This document shows, piece after piece, positions 12,756-27,000 of a stretch of 64,000 bases of DNA. The translations under genes were made by a program, and so were the position numbers. How positions within the stretch are numbered: position 1 is the first letter of the stretch; each line of letters starts with the position of its first letter. The DNA comes from Zhengitettix transpicula. Taxonomy: Eukaryota > Arthropoda > Insecta > Orthoptera > Tetrigidae. Location of the stretch: the NCBI GenBank assembly GCA_037074705.1, contig CM073594.1:61314509-61378508 (forward strand), written 5' to 3'. Under the pieces are notes generated by a model. That model did not search any database. It saw nothing but the letters and a program-made list of their open reading frames with translations, and was not told the DNA's origin.

Positions 12756-15700
12756 ATGACTTCTGTCTGGAAACGACTTCAGAGAGTCAACAAAAGAGCT
12801 GCAAAGTTTCAATTTACAGTCTCTTATCATCAAATTACTCTTGAAACATCTCCCAAATGGTAAGTTTTTCAGTTAGTACACATATTAAACAAATTTTTCA
12901 TTCACATAATAATTTTTTTGTTTGCAGTTAATTAAGAATCAATGTGCAGGATTTATATCAGTTTATTCCACATGAAATTATTCACATTATAAATTTTAGT
13001 TTTTGTAAAAGTTCATGTTTCATGCACTGATTTCTATTTTCCTAATGATGACCATTGTTTAATACATTTAAACATATGTAATTATTTATAACAATTCCAT
13101 AGTCTGCTTCATATATAGATCTTTATTGAAATCTGCCCAAATTATTTAGTTGCTAGCGTCTTGAAATTCACACACAGTTTGCAACTTTTCCAGTCTTAAT
13201 GTTAATAATAATGAAAAAGAACTGACATCTGTTCATTCTAATAGTTTCTCATTTCATCATTTTGAAGTGATTGTGATCTGTCACAATTCCAGAAATGTGA
13301 AACTACTTTGTTTACATTTTATTAATATTATCACAAATTTTTTAAGTATATTAATATGTATCTTTGTACTGTGTACTGAAATTCTTAACAAATGTGTAAC
13401 TCATCTTTTAAACTAAGCACGACCCATTTCTTTTTTCCTGCATGTTTTATCTAGTGTATGATATAACTTATATAAGCCACTTTGTTAAAATAAGTTCTCC
13501 TGCACATTGAGCTGTTTGTGATGTATCCTTGAATTAACAAATGGGATTTTTATTAGGAAACCAAGCAAGTTGAGTATTGTGTGGACCCGGCGGAGTCGCA
13601 GAGTTGCTTCAGAAGCACTTTTATGGGAGCCAACTATGAAAGATCCCCTAAAAGGTGTTGTGGTTTGGGCTGTTCCAGAGAATAAAGAAATTGCTGTTAC
13701 TCTTTTTAAAGATCCGCGCACTCAAGAATTGGAAGATAAAGAATGGACTTTTGTCATTGAGGATGTAATAAATTTTTCATATCTATAAATAAATTTTTTT
13801 ATTACCTACAGTAGAATTGGCACATATATAAAATTGTTTGTTATAGGTGTCACCTACAGGAAAACGTCGTCAGCTGGCTGCAACAAACATCAATATGCGC
13901 AAATATGCAACTGTTGAATCATCACAAAATGATTTACAACTTGTTTTTAAACCAGCAACAAAGAAGATTGTTAGTGCTGCTATGGAATGCACTCTATTTT
14001 CTGTTCTTCTGCGTGAGGGGAAAGCAACGTAAGCTGTACTAAGTGTAGTATGGTTTCATTTGTTACTCTTAATTGACACTTTTTTCAAAACTATTTTTAC
14101 CAAATTATACATTAGTGTTCCTTTAATTTCTTGCTGTGCAACAGATTTTATTCGTTATCAGTATTAATTTCCTATTATTTAAGGCAGTGGTTCTCATATG
14201 AACACTAGTTTTAACTACTTCAATTGTTATTTACTGAAAATAGTATCAGAGGAAAAATATCTATTCTATCTACAATTGAATATAAGTTTGCTGTGTGATT
14301 GGTGAGTAAGGTTGTGATATAACATAAACTAAAACTTTAAATGATAACAAAAAATAGAATTTAAAATATATAATAATTCTATTGTGCGTCTCTTAAATAT
14401 ATGAGATGCATAGGAATTTTGTGTTCCTATTTTTTAAGTTGCATAGGATTGTATCTAATCTGTAATATTTGTTCTTTTAAGGGATGAAGACATGCAGAGT
14501 ATGGCCAGTTTGATGAGTGTTAGTGATATAGCTCCACTTGAGGATTTTGAAGATGATGAAGATGGCAAGTTTAATTATCATAAATTACTTTTGAAGTTGA
14601 CAGATAATCAGTGAAGTGAAAAGAAAAGTTAAACTGATAACTGTAGATACACGATTCTTTTGAATTTTAACACACAAACTTGGGTTACAAATAATTATTA
14701 TACTTGTTTGTATATCCTCTTCTAGACAAAGTCTGACTATACACTACTCTTAATTACTGTGTTATTTTTTATAATATTGTTTAAATCTGTGTCTTCTGAA
14801 AAATATATAGCATTGTATACAATTTAACTTGGAGTCATTAATGGTACATTTTGAGACACTTTTTTATTACTATTGGGATCAAGCTTCTCACCATTTTTTT
14901 TAACTGAAAACACTATTCACATGTATTTTATATCAATTTTTATGTTTCCAGAAAGTCCAAAATTGCAAGAAGTATTGGATCTAACATCACAAATTGATAT
15001 GCTCACAAATAGTTTAAGTGGTTCTGAATTTGCTAGTACTCCTCTTAGTGGTTAGTATAATGGAAATTTTATCTAACTTTATTACCTTGACCATATTAGT
15101 TTGAATTAAATTTAGAACATAAATGTAAGGCAGAAATGTTCTGTTAAAATTTCATTAGGCACTTTGACAGTTCTGAAAATGGAGATTTTTTAAAATGAGA
15201 ATATTCATATTATTTTTCACAATATATTTTCCTGATTTAACATATTCTAGTACAGAAACAATGGAAATGCATCTTTGTAACTATATTTATTATTTTATAT
15301 TCTGTTCAGGAATTCAGTTTTTTATTATAACTATTATCTTGTATACATAAAATTGTTGTTTTCTCATATTGCTTTATAATGACTTTATTTGCAGTATCCA
15401 GCATATCTTCATACATTAAGGATGAAATGACACCTGTTGCAACAGAAAATAAAACACTAATTGAAAATGTATGCCATGATAATGCACCAACAATACCTGA
15501 AATTTCAGATAATGTTGAAAATAGAGATGATGATCTCACCCCTGAAGTTCCTAAAGAAATACTACCCACAATACAACCTCTAAGCACAAATATGTAAGTA
15601 TACAGCTAAGCAATCTTGTCTTAAAAAGTATAGAGGAAATTGTTAAAAATAAGCAGATATTGAAAAAAGACTTGGTCAAATAGTTAAAATATTGAATGTA

Positions 15701-18700
15701 GAGTTTTTAGCATTCTACCTTGTGTGTGAAACTCACTTCTTCGACAGCTAGTTTCCCCATCATTGTCACCTGACAAAATGTCTTTCACCTGAGTAGAACC
15801 CTGAGAAATCTTCATTCATCAAATTCACCAAGAAAATATACGTTCACTAGTTAAAATATTGATTATTTTTAAATTAAGTTGAAGCTGGTGGCCGTAACTT
15901 CTGATCCAGCAAGTATTTGTGTTGTTCTCAAAATGAATCCCATTTCAAAAATTTCTAGTAATTATTGAAAATGCATTAAATTATGGTTTAAAATTTTTTG
16001 CATACCTCCAGATTTGTTTTACAATAATTTGTTATTAAACTTGAATACACAGATTTGAAAAATATTAGTTATTCGAAAAAATATTAATTTCTACTTTGGC
16101 ATTGTATCCTATATTTCACTTTTCTTAACTTAATGTAAAAAATGATAGAGCTGAAAAATATTCATTATGCCTTAAAAAGATTTTAATTTTACCTCAACAT
16201 ATTTATTTTGCTTTTAATAATTTTGATTTGTATATATTTTTTAGTGAAACAGGTGGTCATCATCAGCGAAGCATTTGCCTTAATCTTAAGCCACTGAATC
16301 TGCAGCAGGTAATGGAATTTTTCTTATGAATTTGCAATATTAATCTTTATTGATGTTAAAGTTATTACAATATTCATTACAAATATCCTATGAAGAAAGT
16401 CAATATTTGTCATATATTTAACATAATATTCTTGATGAGTGACAGGTAAAATTTCTATGTTTAACACAAAATTTACTATTGAAAAGGTTATTAAACTAAT
16501 TTATGACTTAAACTTAGTTGGGGTAGTCATAGACCTTTGCAGTTTTCTAAGGAAAGAATTAGCTGGTACCTGAACAAGTATGACCTGCAAAAGGATGAAT
16601 TTCCAAAAAAAAAAAATACTGTATATTAACAATAAATATTTTCTGTTTTTCAGCCAGGAGATATTAAGTCACCTAAACTCAAAGAAACTACGCCAGGGCA
16701 AGATTTACTTGAATGGTGCAAAGATGTTACCAAAGAATATCAGGGTGTAAAAGTTACCAACCTTACCACTTCATGGAGAAATGGCATGGCTTTTTGTGCA
16801 GTAATACATCATTTCCGTCCAGATCTAATGTAATTATGTGACTCATACAACATACTATATTAATTTCATGTTGCATAACCTCTTAAAATATTTGTTATTC
16901 ATTTTTTGTTCTTTTTATATTATAATGTTTTTCGCTTAATTAATTCTGATTCATTTAAACCATAATTAAAATAGGTTACATAAATACAAATATACATTTT
17001 GAAAGAGAATTTTTCTTTGTATATCGACAGAAATACCATCATCTGTTCATATTCAATTATAATTTAAAATCATGTGAGTTTTGATATGTATATTTGACTT
17101 ATATTCATTTATTAGTGAGTTTGAATCCTTGTCACCACATGATGTAAGAGGCAATTGTAAGAAAGCATTTGATGCTGGGGAAGCCCTTGGGATTCCTCGT
17201 GTCATTGAGCCTGCTGACATGGATATGCTCACAGTACCAGATAAACTTGCAGTAATGACATATCTTTACCAGTTACGAGCTCATTTCACAGGTAGGTTAC
17301 AGTTGTTACTATGTTGTTTTATAATTTTGGTAACAGTAATTTACTTTGGTCTCTTGATTCAGGCACATTTCTAAATATTTTACTCCCATCATATTTTCAT
17401 GACATTTTGATCCATACAGTATACAAAAAGATATACACAATTAAGGATGACTTGCATATCTTTGATAAGACAAACTGGAAGATTGTCCCTATGCCTCCAA
17501 CATTTACATCCTATCAAGGTCTCATGGCATATGGTCCTATGAAGGACTACACCATATGGATGCTGTGAGAAATAATTTAGTTCAATTTCATAAATTCACA
17601 ATCGGCATATTCCCTCCCCGCCAGGATTTGACTCGTTTGTTATATCTTAAAGTGAAAATGTTATAGTGTCTTTCATTGAATTTATTTACAACAAACCTAT
17701 TTAACTGATGGGTCGATTAGTATTTTTGAACTAAATGTTCTTGTAAATATTTGTATTGATTGACGATAGAATGTTTCTGTAAATATTGTGAAAAATCAAT
17801 ACATTAATAGTTTACAAAATATGTTAAAGGTTATTCTAAATGTTTTATCTCTACCATTTATTAATAACAGGGCATGAATTAGAAGTTCAACAAATAGGGA
17901 AAACCACTGATGAAACTTCATATAAAATTGGACGTTTCAATACTGACACTGAAACTGATGTCACAGTGCAACTGTTTGAACAAGAAATAATTAACTTACG
18001 TAAGAGGGAAGCATCAGAGGGCAGGCAACAAAGAAATTCTGGTAGCAATAGAAGGTTAGTTTTTTATTTTGCCACTCTGTGAAATTACTTACATAAGGTT
18101 TTGTTATATATATTGTTCCAATTAAAATTGATTCAAAATACTTTATAAACACAAAAATTACCATGATAATCTATTTTCTAGTGTATTTCATATTTAACCT
18201 GAGATTTATTTGCAAATATTTTACATGCTTATAATAAAATATATTCCATTTTATTCATTACTATAATGCTCAAAAATTATTTTTCTTGTTATTTTATTTA
18301 ATGTATACTTCAAAATCAAATCCAGTTTGCCTGCATCCTAGATCTGTGGTAAATTTAAAATATTAATATTTTAATTTGTAATTTGCAGTGTAAATATACT
18401 TTTTGTTACTTGTCAGTCACATTTATGCAGGTTAAATACTTTTCATAGATATTCAGTTTCATCTGAAAACATTTCAAAACTTGTTACTTTGCATTTGCAG
18501 GTCTGCATCTATTGAATCTGATGGTACTGGGGACAGTGAAGGAAATAAGAGTGTAGTTTTGTCACCCAAGACAAATAGGAAAAACTCTCTATTACGCTTA
18601 AGGTTACCTCTTGTGTCAAACGATTCTGCTGATAATTCTGACCGCTCTCCAACATCAGTCAAAGATGTCAAGGACAAAATTCTTGCAAGCTCAAAAAATA

Positions 18701-21700
18701 TTATTGGAAAAGTTTTATCTCCCACAAAAGAAAAACTTTCCCGTGATAAAGTAATTGTCTCTTTACAGAACTCAATATGTTTTACTACACATAAAATGGA
18801 ATCTTACTGTAATAAATTGAGCTAGTAGCTTTCAAATAATGTTTGTTGAATCTGTTTCCAGAGTAAATCTCCAGTGAATAATGCTCCAAGGCCTGTGCTG
18901 ATGACACGTAGACAACTTACTGATCCTTTTGGTTCAGATGATGAAGATGAGAAGTTAGTATTAAATTAGTGTTCTAAACCATCTTTAACTACTGAATTTA
19001 GTTCTCTTTAACAAAGAATCCCTTATTTTTTGTAGGGAGATGAAGTGTTCAATAAATTATTTCGAGATCCTTTATAAAAATTAATTTGCTGCTGGTAATT
19101 AATTTTAAAATTGTAATAACAATGTTTACCAGCAAAAATAAAATCTTGATTTTTTTAATTTGTCTGACTGCCAAACTGTAGCTATACAATATAAATTACG
19201 ACCTTTGATTCTTAAATAAAAATTTTTGTTCATTGCAGCTCGACCAAACCTGTAGATGAAAACAAGACTAGTTCAAGATCAGCTTCTCCTCTAGATCAAG
19301 TATGTTTAAATTTTAATAATTCAATGATTTAACTATTCTAATCTCATAATTATAGTCCTAACAGAAGTTAGTACTCAAGTTTGTCCAATCTGGATCTGAA
19401 CTTGTAAGTGTTTCTTTTGTCTGGATTTGGCTATCTTTATTATTCTTGATTTTCAATCATACGTAAATTTTTCATTATATTATGGTTTGATATGAGTCAG
19501 TTATATATTTTATGACATCCTTAATTTCTTGTTGATAGTCTGAAAGCTGAACAATATTATTTCCTTGCAGCAAGGCCATCCAGTGTTTTATCAATTAACT
19601 TCCTGTGTGATGAAAGGAGGAAGAAATGTGATCTTCCTTTCAATGGATTGATAATGGACTTAGAATTAAATTAAGAAATATATACAAATATATTTGCATT
19701 TTTTTAAAAATTGCAAAATGTTTTATGCAGTTTTATGTTTACCTTTTCCTATTAGGAAGTGGTTGGTGACAAGCCCAATAAAGACAAATCGGATATTAGT
19801 GACCGCTCCACTTCACCTACTCATTCTGAACAACTTACAAGACATGTGAGTGTAAGTTTATAAATTCTTGAAACATTCATTCTAGATGTGGATGTTATAG
19901 TTTGTGTGTGTTTTTTTGTGTAGTAATAAATATGAAAATTGTTTTACTTGTATATAATAATGCATGTAAATAACTGATTGATCTTCGAAACTTGTAAAAG
20001 CCATGTTTTATAAGAAACATTTGATGAATATGCTTAAATATTAAAATGAAGAGAGGACTTATTCTTGGCATATTGCTATTTATATTTGATATATGGAAAG
20101 TTTTAAAGAACAGCATCTATAGAGAAAAACTAAAAAAAGTAAAACACAAACCCATTCAATATCATTGACACTCTCCATACGATTGTGCACTTTAACAAGG
20201 GTTAAATAAATAGAATAGCTAATACAACAATAACATGTAAAATTAAATATTTTTTACAGAGCATGATGTAATTGTTTTTATACTAATAGAGACTGTGTGT
20301 TATAACCTTCAATTTATTAGCAAATTCTAACAAGACATGATGAGTTGCGAGAAAGAGCTCGTCAGCTACTAGAACAAGCCAGACGGGAAGCATCTGTTCG
20401 TGGAAATAATATTCAATTAACAGCACAGTCCCCAGTGAGGGTAAGTTAAAAAATATATTTCTCTGTAGAGATGAATATATTGTACTACACTTTAAGATGA
20501 ATTTCTGGTCCATACTTATTAGCTTTAGTGTCAAGACATAAATATTTAAATATGATATGATTATTTGTTATATAATTACTTATGTTTTGTGTGTTGGATT
20601 ATGATGATGCAGGAAAATAAAAATATAGGCGTGTCAGTAATAATACTGTGTATTAATGTGCATTTAAGTACATGCATAAAATATGGTAGACAAATTATCT
20701 ATATTCCTGAATTAAACATAGTTCACTTACTACAAAGTAACATGTTTTATTATATATCATATTTTTTAATTGGAAATATTTATTACATTACACCAAAATT
20801 ATACCCCGAGTGTCCTTACTTATTTCTTTAAAAAAAATATATCAAGAGATTCTCACTTGCATTGAAAGAATCATAATTTTTAATTACTTTGTCAATTTTA
20901 TAATCTTTATATTGACTTTTTTTTGTTCTGTTTTAGAGTTGTGAAGAAGAAAGACAACAGCAGTTAAGAGAAAGAGCCCGTCGGTTAATAGCTGAAGCAA
21001 GAATGGGCGTAGTTCCGGTCTCTCCAACAGAGTCAAGTTTGAAAGGTTTCTTTTAATTCATATATAATTCATATATTCCTATGTGTAGTAATGCATTCTC
21101 TGGCTTAGAAACAAAAAGGTGTTTTGATTGTGACTTTGCATTGAAAATTTATTGGAATGTTTAGTTTAGGTATTCTGAACAAATTTGATTAAATTATCTG
21201 TTAAATTTTTAGGCAGTCATCTCTCAAATGATGATAGTTTGTGCACTGAAAATCAAAACTCGGATGATCAGAATAACCAATTTATAAGAACTGCATCAAA
21301 TAAATTACGTACTCCGTCTCCTACTCTCAAGAGTCCAGATACAAAAGTAATTATTCATCAATTTTTTAACATTCATTATAATACTAATAATGCAATTTGT
21401 TGTATTATATTTTTAAATATGAATTTATTGTGAAAATCATTTTTCAGTCTGAGCAAAATGGGAACATTATGTCATGGAGTCCTACTAAAAGCTGTCCTCA
21501 AACGCCAGCCAGTCCTCAAGATTTTACAGCTTACAACACACGATTGGTTCAAAACAGTGAAGAACCAAAGAAAACTCCCTCCCCACTTCATTCATTTTCA
21601 ACATTAATCGATAGAATTTCTCCCGAGAAACGTGCAGATCCCAATCAAAAGGGAGTAAGTTTTATTTTTATATTATCCAATATATTGTCAATGAAGCATA

Positions 21701-24008
21701 TTATTTGCATTTAATACCATAAAATGGTTTTAATTACTATAACATTTGAATATATGCTTTTAATTTCAGTGTATAACTTGAATACATGCTCAGGAAAGTT
21801 GAATTGAAAATTGTATCCTAGAAATGATTGCATTTATTAGTTAATTGTTTGGAAGTTTGAAGGAATTTAATTTAGTAGATATGATTTCTTTGTTCATGAC
21901 ATTTTTCTGTATTCTTATGGATCTAATTCCATAAAATAGTTTCACTATTTAATAAATCATTGAAATATTGTGCCTTTTTTAGTATGGCAAGGATGTTGGT
22001 AATTACATAATGAATGAACTGGAAGCTTTGGAACGTGAACAAAAGCAAATTGACAAGCAAGCAGCATTTTTGGAGAAAGACCTTCGGAAAGTTATGGAAA
22101 CTGGCAAGTATTTATCACATTCATTTTTATTTTTCCTATGCTAAGTTTAGATCACAAAAGTGTATAATGTATATTCAGAATAACAAGAAAAACAAAGTCC
22201 AAGTATGAAATGTACTCATCTGTATTACTGTATTAATGCTACCTTCATACCTTTAGGTAATGATAAAGATAGAGAGGAAACATTAATGGCAAAGTGGTTT
22301 ACCTTGGTCAACAAGAAGAATGCGCTTCTGAGGAGACAAATGCAACTTAATATTTTGTAAGTAATGCTCCCTTTGCCCCGCTTCTTATTTTTGAATTGTA
22401 ACATGATTGAACTTTTTAAATATAATTTTATATGTTGTATATTCCCAGAAGTGTGTTTTTCCCTTGTTTCTCATTAGTTTAATATTTAACATAATACAAC
22501 CAAAATGATAAAATTTGGTTTTACAGGGAGAAAGAAGACGATTTAGAACGCAGATTTGAGCTGCTGAATCGAGAACTCCGGAGTATACTGGACATAGAAG
22601 GTATTTATAAAAAATAGCTATTAGTTACAATTACATTTAACTAGTTCAAACTGCTCAAATACCTACTGGTATATTTTTAATACCTGTTAAATAACACTGA
22701 TGACAACTGACACTACATTTTGCTATGTCCAGTCACATTTCAACCAGGATTATTAGTAAAACTATTATTCTTACTTTACTACTTTATGTTTCTATTGGCC
22801 AGTAATATTTTCCAGAAGAGTGAGTCTCATTTTTTTCAACTGCAAGAAAAATGTATATTTTGTACACAATAAAATAATCAACGTTTTTTGTGCTAACATT
22901 TATAGAGAGATTGCAGGTTTTCCAAAATTTTAAAAATGAATATAAATTCTAAAATATGCAATGGTTTATTTTAAAACGATATTTACTTATATTAGTGTCT
23001 TATAACATACAAAGTTGTGATCAATATTTTCAGAATGGCAGAAGACTGAAGAACAAAAGATCCGTGAAAATTTATTGCTTGATGAACTGGTAACAATTGT
23101 AAATAAGAGAGATGAGCTCGTTCATCATTTAGATACTCAAGAAAGAGCGTAAGTAATATTACTATTCTGATAATTATGAATTATAAAACTCTTATCTTGT
23201 TGACAATTGTTTATAGTAATATATATAAAATATCAAAATTGTTCGTAATTTTTTCCCCACACAAATTTGACAAAGTCAGAAAAATTAACAAATTGCCAGA
23301 GTATGTCATGCAGTGGTAAGCTCTCATTTAAATCAGTAATTGATGTTCCTATACCTGGCATTATCATAATTTGTACTATTTGAACCATTTAAACGATACC
23401 ATGCTGTGATGTTATAACTGGTGCAGACTGGTGGCAGTGCAAAAGTCCGATTATGTTGTGACCTCCAAGCACATCTTGGTTTGGACAAATTTCAGGATTT
23501 GTCGGATTCTGATTTGAGCCTGGTCACCGACCACTCAAGCTCATGGCTGACTACTCACTGCCAATTTTGCTTTCTCTTTTTCTTTTAATTCTCTATGCCC
23601 GTCATCTCAATATATTTTAAGCTTTAGGAGCTCACTTATCCATGTCTGATAAATTTGGTGTCCCATGGAGCTGTTAGTCCTCTTTAGGCTCTTTTGTACC
23701 CTTTGTCAAAAAGAGGGTCTTCTTTTCATTGAAAAGGATCCTAGACCACCATCAGAGTCCGCTAACTGGACAAACAACTACTTCTCTCTGAAATATCATG
23801 CTTCTAAAGAAATGTTCATTATGTAGTAACTAGTTAATGGTAAGTTAACAAAAGGTCACTAATAGAAAAAAATATTTTAGTAACTTTATAAATGAACTAA
23901 TATTGTTCTACAAATATTTTTTCCAGCATTGAAGATGATGATGAAATAGAAAGAGATGTTAGTAGAGCCGGAATAGCTCAACAAAATAGAAATTGCATTC
24001 TTCAGTGA
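12756..24008 (+). CDS. Ehbp1: EH domain-binding protein 1 (23 exons, predicted 1009 aa)
   Basis: Links EHD/Rab8-family endocytic recycling membranes to actin. Exons: 12756-12859, 13557-13764, 13847-14028, 14482-14564, 14952-15050, 15395-15593, 16245-16308, 16654-16829, 17116-17291, 17871-18054, 18501-18750, 18862-18953, 19239-19299, 19756-19845, 20321-20440, 20937-21045, 21213-21346, 21448-21654, 21983-22103, 22257-22356, 22527-22600, 23034-23148, 23927-24008, totalling 3030 nt in one frame. An N-terminal C2 (NT-C2) domain, starting [20 protein letters not shown], covers about residues 1-165. A single CH domain covers about 320-430 ('[20 protein letters not shown]', '[20 protein letters not shown]'). 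A serine-rich linker has two related helices ('[13 protein letters not shown]', '[13 protein letters not shown]'). A bMERB Rab-binding domain covers about 850-985. The protein ends in CILQ, a CaaX prenylation box. I find no NPF motif in these exons, only one DPF, whereas vertebrate EHBP1 has several NPFs. The introns after exons 4 and 19 use GC donors. Confidence 0.97.
14565..14566 (+). other. GC 5' splice site (Ehbp1 intron 4)
   Basis: Exon 4 ends ...GATG and the intron begins GCAAGTTTAA. The next usable GT, four bases further on, would put exon 5 (starting AAAGTCC) in the wrong frame, whereas the GC donor gives the expected ESPKLQEV reading. GC donors typically match the rest of the donor consensus strongly (GCAAGT), as here. 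Confidence 0.85.
19410..19490 (+). repeat. Fragment of the GTTGTGTGG repeat tail, Ehbp1 intron
   Basis: The stretch 'ttttgtctggatttggctat' followed by 'tcaatcatacgtaaattttt' matches the tail of the repeat arm at 52050-52110. The core is absent, so this is a partial copy in the intron between exons 13 and 14. Confidence 0.45.
22104..22105 (+). other. GC 5' splice site (Ehbp1 intron 19)
   Basis: Exon 19 ends ...GAAACTG and the intron begins GCAAGTATTT. Using the GT four bases later leads directly into a stop with the only good acceptor at 22256. The GC donor gives [18 protein letters not shown], a reading that fits the bMERB helix. Confidence 0.85.
23420..23790. repeat. Possible degraded retroposon in Ehbp1 intron 22
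   Basis: Within the 778-bp last intron (23149-23926) this segment has a more balanced base composition than neighbouring introns ('ggtggcagtgcaaaagtccg', 'ggatttgtcggattctgatt'). It has no open frame and no second copy in this window. It looks like an inserted repeat, but I cannot assign a family. Confidence 0.25.
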
Positions 24009-27000
24009 AAGTTGGTGAGTCTTGAAACAATGATTTGATATTTTATTCTTCTTATGGATCAATAATCCCAACACTTGTATATTGAAGAAATTATTCTTAT
24101 TGAACTAAATGGTCTGTCACAACCTTACAAATATCTTTAAATGCAGTATATATTACAGATTCCCACATAAACTTATTGATATAAATAATATCAGATACAC
24201 AATAACTTATTTAAATGTAGTCATTTTTTATCCTCATTGTGAAGGTGAACTAATGTTTTTTAAAACTTGTTCATATGTCCACAATTATTACTTCCTATTG
24301 AATATATATGTTCAATTAAACCCTCATTAAATTCTTGAGCTTCATGTAACTATCACTGCAACCAATTGTAATTTAACTAAGCATACAAAGTTTTGAAACT
24401 TGGTTAATTGGTTCAATACTTATTTTGTCTTTTAAGTTATCCATTATAACAACTCCTGGTAGGAATACTAACATTTTTCAAATCAAATGAAACAAATGTA
24501 ATAATTGACAAGAATTTCTTAGTTAAATGTATCTGTATTTATTCACATTGATGTGTGTTTTCTCAGATGCTGAGTAATTGTTCAACATCCAGATATTTTA
24601 CTCATTTGCCTTGCAGTTCTCCAAAATGCTTTAAGCTGCAGAGTAATACAAATAAATGCTAAGTAGTAACTCAACTCATTACAGATAGTTTGCTATCTCA
24701 GTATTAGCAAATTGTTAATGTATAATACAACAAAAGAACAAAAAAATGTATCAGTCAGCTTTGAATTAGATTGAAGTTGGTCAAACTCCTGGTTTCAGGT
24801 TGTCAGATACTGTTTTTTCAGGTGTGCCAAAGTAACCCCCCCTATTCAAATGATGCTGCAACATCAGGAGATTGATTCTAAGTCAACATGGTTTACAAGT
24901 AAGTTTGTGCTTGTAAATGTGACATATTTCTGTGACACTTCAATATGTCAACTTCTTCCACAACTTATCTCCTGTGATTTTTTGTATTTGTTCTTATAAA
25001 TCTGAGTTACTACACTCAAAAACGTCCTTCTGTATGTCTCTCTAAAAACTATCAGATGAAAAAAAGTCTGCTTAGTTTCAGAATAGCTTCCCTTTATATA
25101 TAGGTGTAATATGTCTTCAGTACAATTTGTTTGCACTAGAGTGAAATGACTTTATTTTTTCTCCAGTTCTTCACATTTTGTACTAGTGGAAATATTACCT
25201 ACTTATACCAATCTATAGTCAAATTCTATCTAAAAAAAATTTCAAGCAACTTCCAGTTGTTGTTTTTATCTTTCTGTGTCAAATTCTCTGAAAGCTGTAC
25301 TCAATCATTAAATTTTGATTTATAATTTTATATGGTTAGAAACTTTTACAAATAAATTATTTTTTATATAAAAAAAGTCACATGGTTCGAACTAAACACA
25401 ATGAGCCCAACACCTGGTCTGATGCTTATTTTATCTCCAACAATTAAAATATTTTTCTTAGTAAGTTATATAACATTAATAAAAATTAATATGACTTTAG
25501 TTTCCATCCAAATTTAATTTGAGAATCAATTACTCAGAAAACAATTTAAATGATGCTACAGCATTTAAATGTAGAATATATTCAATTGCTGATAGAGAAA
25601 GACACAAAGTGGTGTCAAAACGTCCAGCTATGTTAAAATTATTTTCCGTGTAATCCTTTAGCTTATTAAATTTGCCTGGAAACTAATGTCATATTAATTT
25701 TATCACATTAAAATCTATACATAGTACATAACGTTATTTCAAATACTTTCTTTTTTCAGGTTTCCTGTCTTGAATGTATTCCTATTGTATCTATAGGATG
25801 CCAAAGATGACTCTTTTGTCGTTATTTTACATATTTGATCAATATTGTGTAAATACCTTGTGTGTCCATCTGAATGTATGATGTATCTATTTAATGTATG
25901 TTTGTTACCTTACATCTCATAAAAGTGCAGGTGTCATTTTCTGTAAATTACGTTGTTAAATATTTTAATCTATACTGACCGTATTTAACAGAGATTATTA
26001 CTTCAATTTATAGAACAGAACTAATGTTGTTGAGGATTTACCGTTTCCTTGTAGTCTGTGCTAATAATAATAATGCTCAGTATACTATTATGAAGAAAAT
26101 GCAATGTATAAACTAAAAACAAAGGGTAGGTGAATTTAAAGAATTTTTATAAAGCTGTGATAATTTATTTTAAGTTTAAGTATCTTACTCAATAAAATCG
26201 TATATTTCATTTAAACTCGTGCTATGTATAAAGATAAATATTAAATGCATCGTGTTTTATGATCATAAGAAATTCACGTCCAGTAATTTCAAAATTTGTA
26301 ATACACTATTAAAATATTCTTAATGCTATACTAGTTTGTTCCCCATTTATTTGCCAACACCCAACCTCGAAACACAATTTTGCCAGTTGTAAATTATTTT
26401 TTAACTTGCTAAACGAATGAAAAGCTCTGAAACTTTGTTAAATATACTCTTGCATTCTTTTTCGGTCAATGTGTCATCAGCATTTAGTGATTACTCAATA
26501 GAAGTTTTAAAGTGTGCACAAACAATGTGTTTCTTATGACATACTACTGTATTGTATAGTTGTTCAGACACAATAAAATTTGGGTTTTATATTTTTATCA
26601 TTGTACAAATTTTGTTGCGTAGTATTTCAGAGAATGACATCTGTATTACGATTCAGTCATATGCATTGTAACTAAATTTGCTTATTTTTATTGTGGAAGT
26701 GCAGTGTCATTACGCTTAATTTACAAAGTGTCTAACAGAACAGAATTTTTGAAGTTCCAAGTCATTGTACAGTTTGATAAAATACGTTGCTCGTATAACG
26801 AGAATGGAAGTTGAACTGCATGGTAAAGTGCTGATCTTGGGCATTGCTTTATATGCTCAAGTTCAGCATCAAATTTACAAAGACCCATTTGCATTTCTTG
26901 ATTGTTGATATGTGATTTCAAATCAATTAAAATTTTATAATATTTCTGTAAAATAATTCATCTTTCATGGTATTTTTTAAAATAATTAATCATCCATCTT

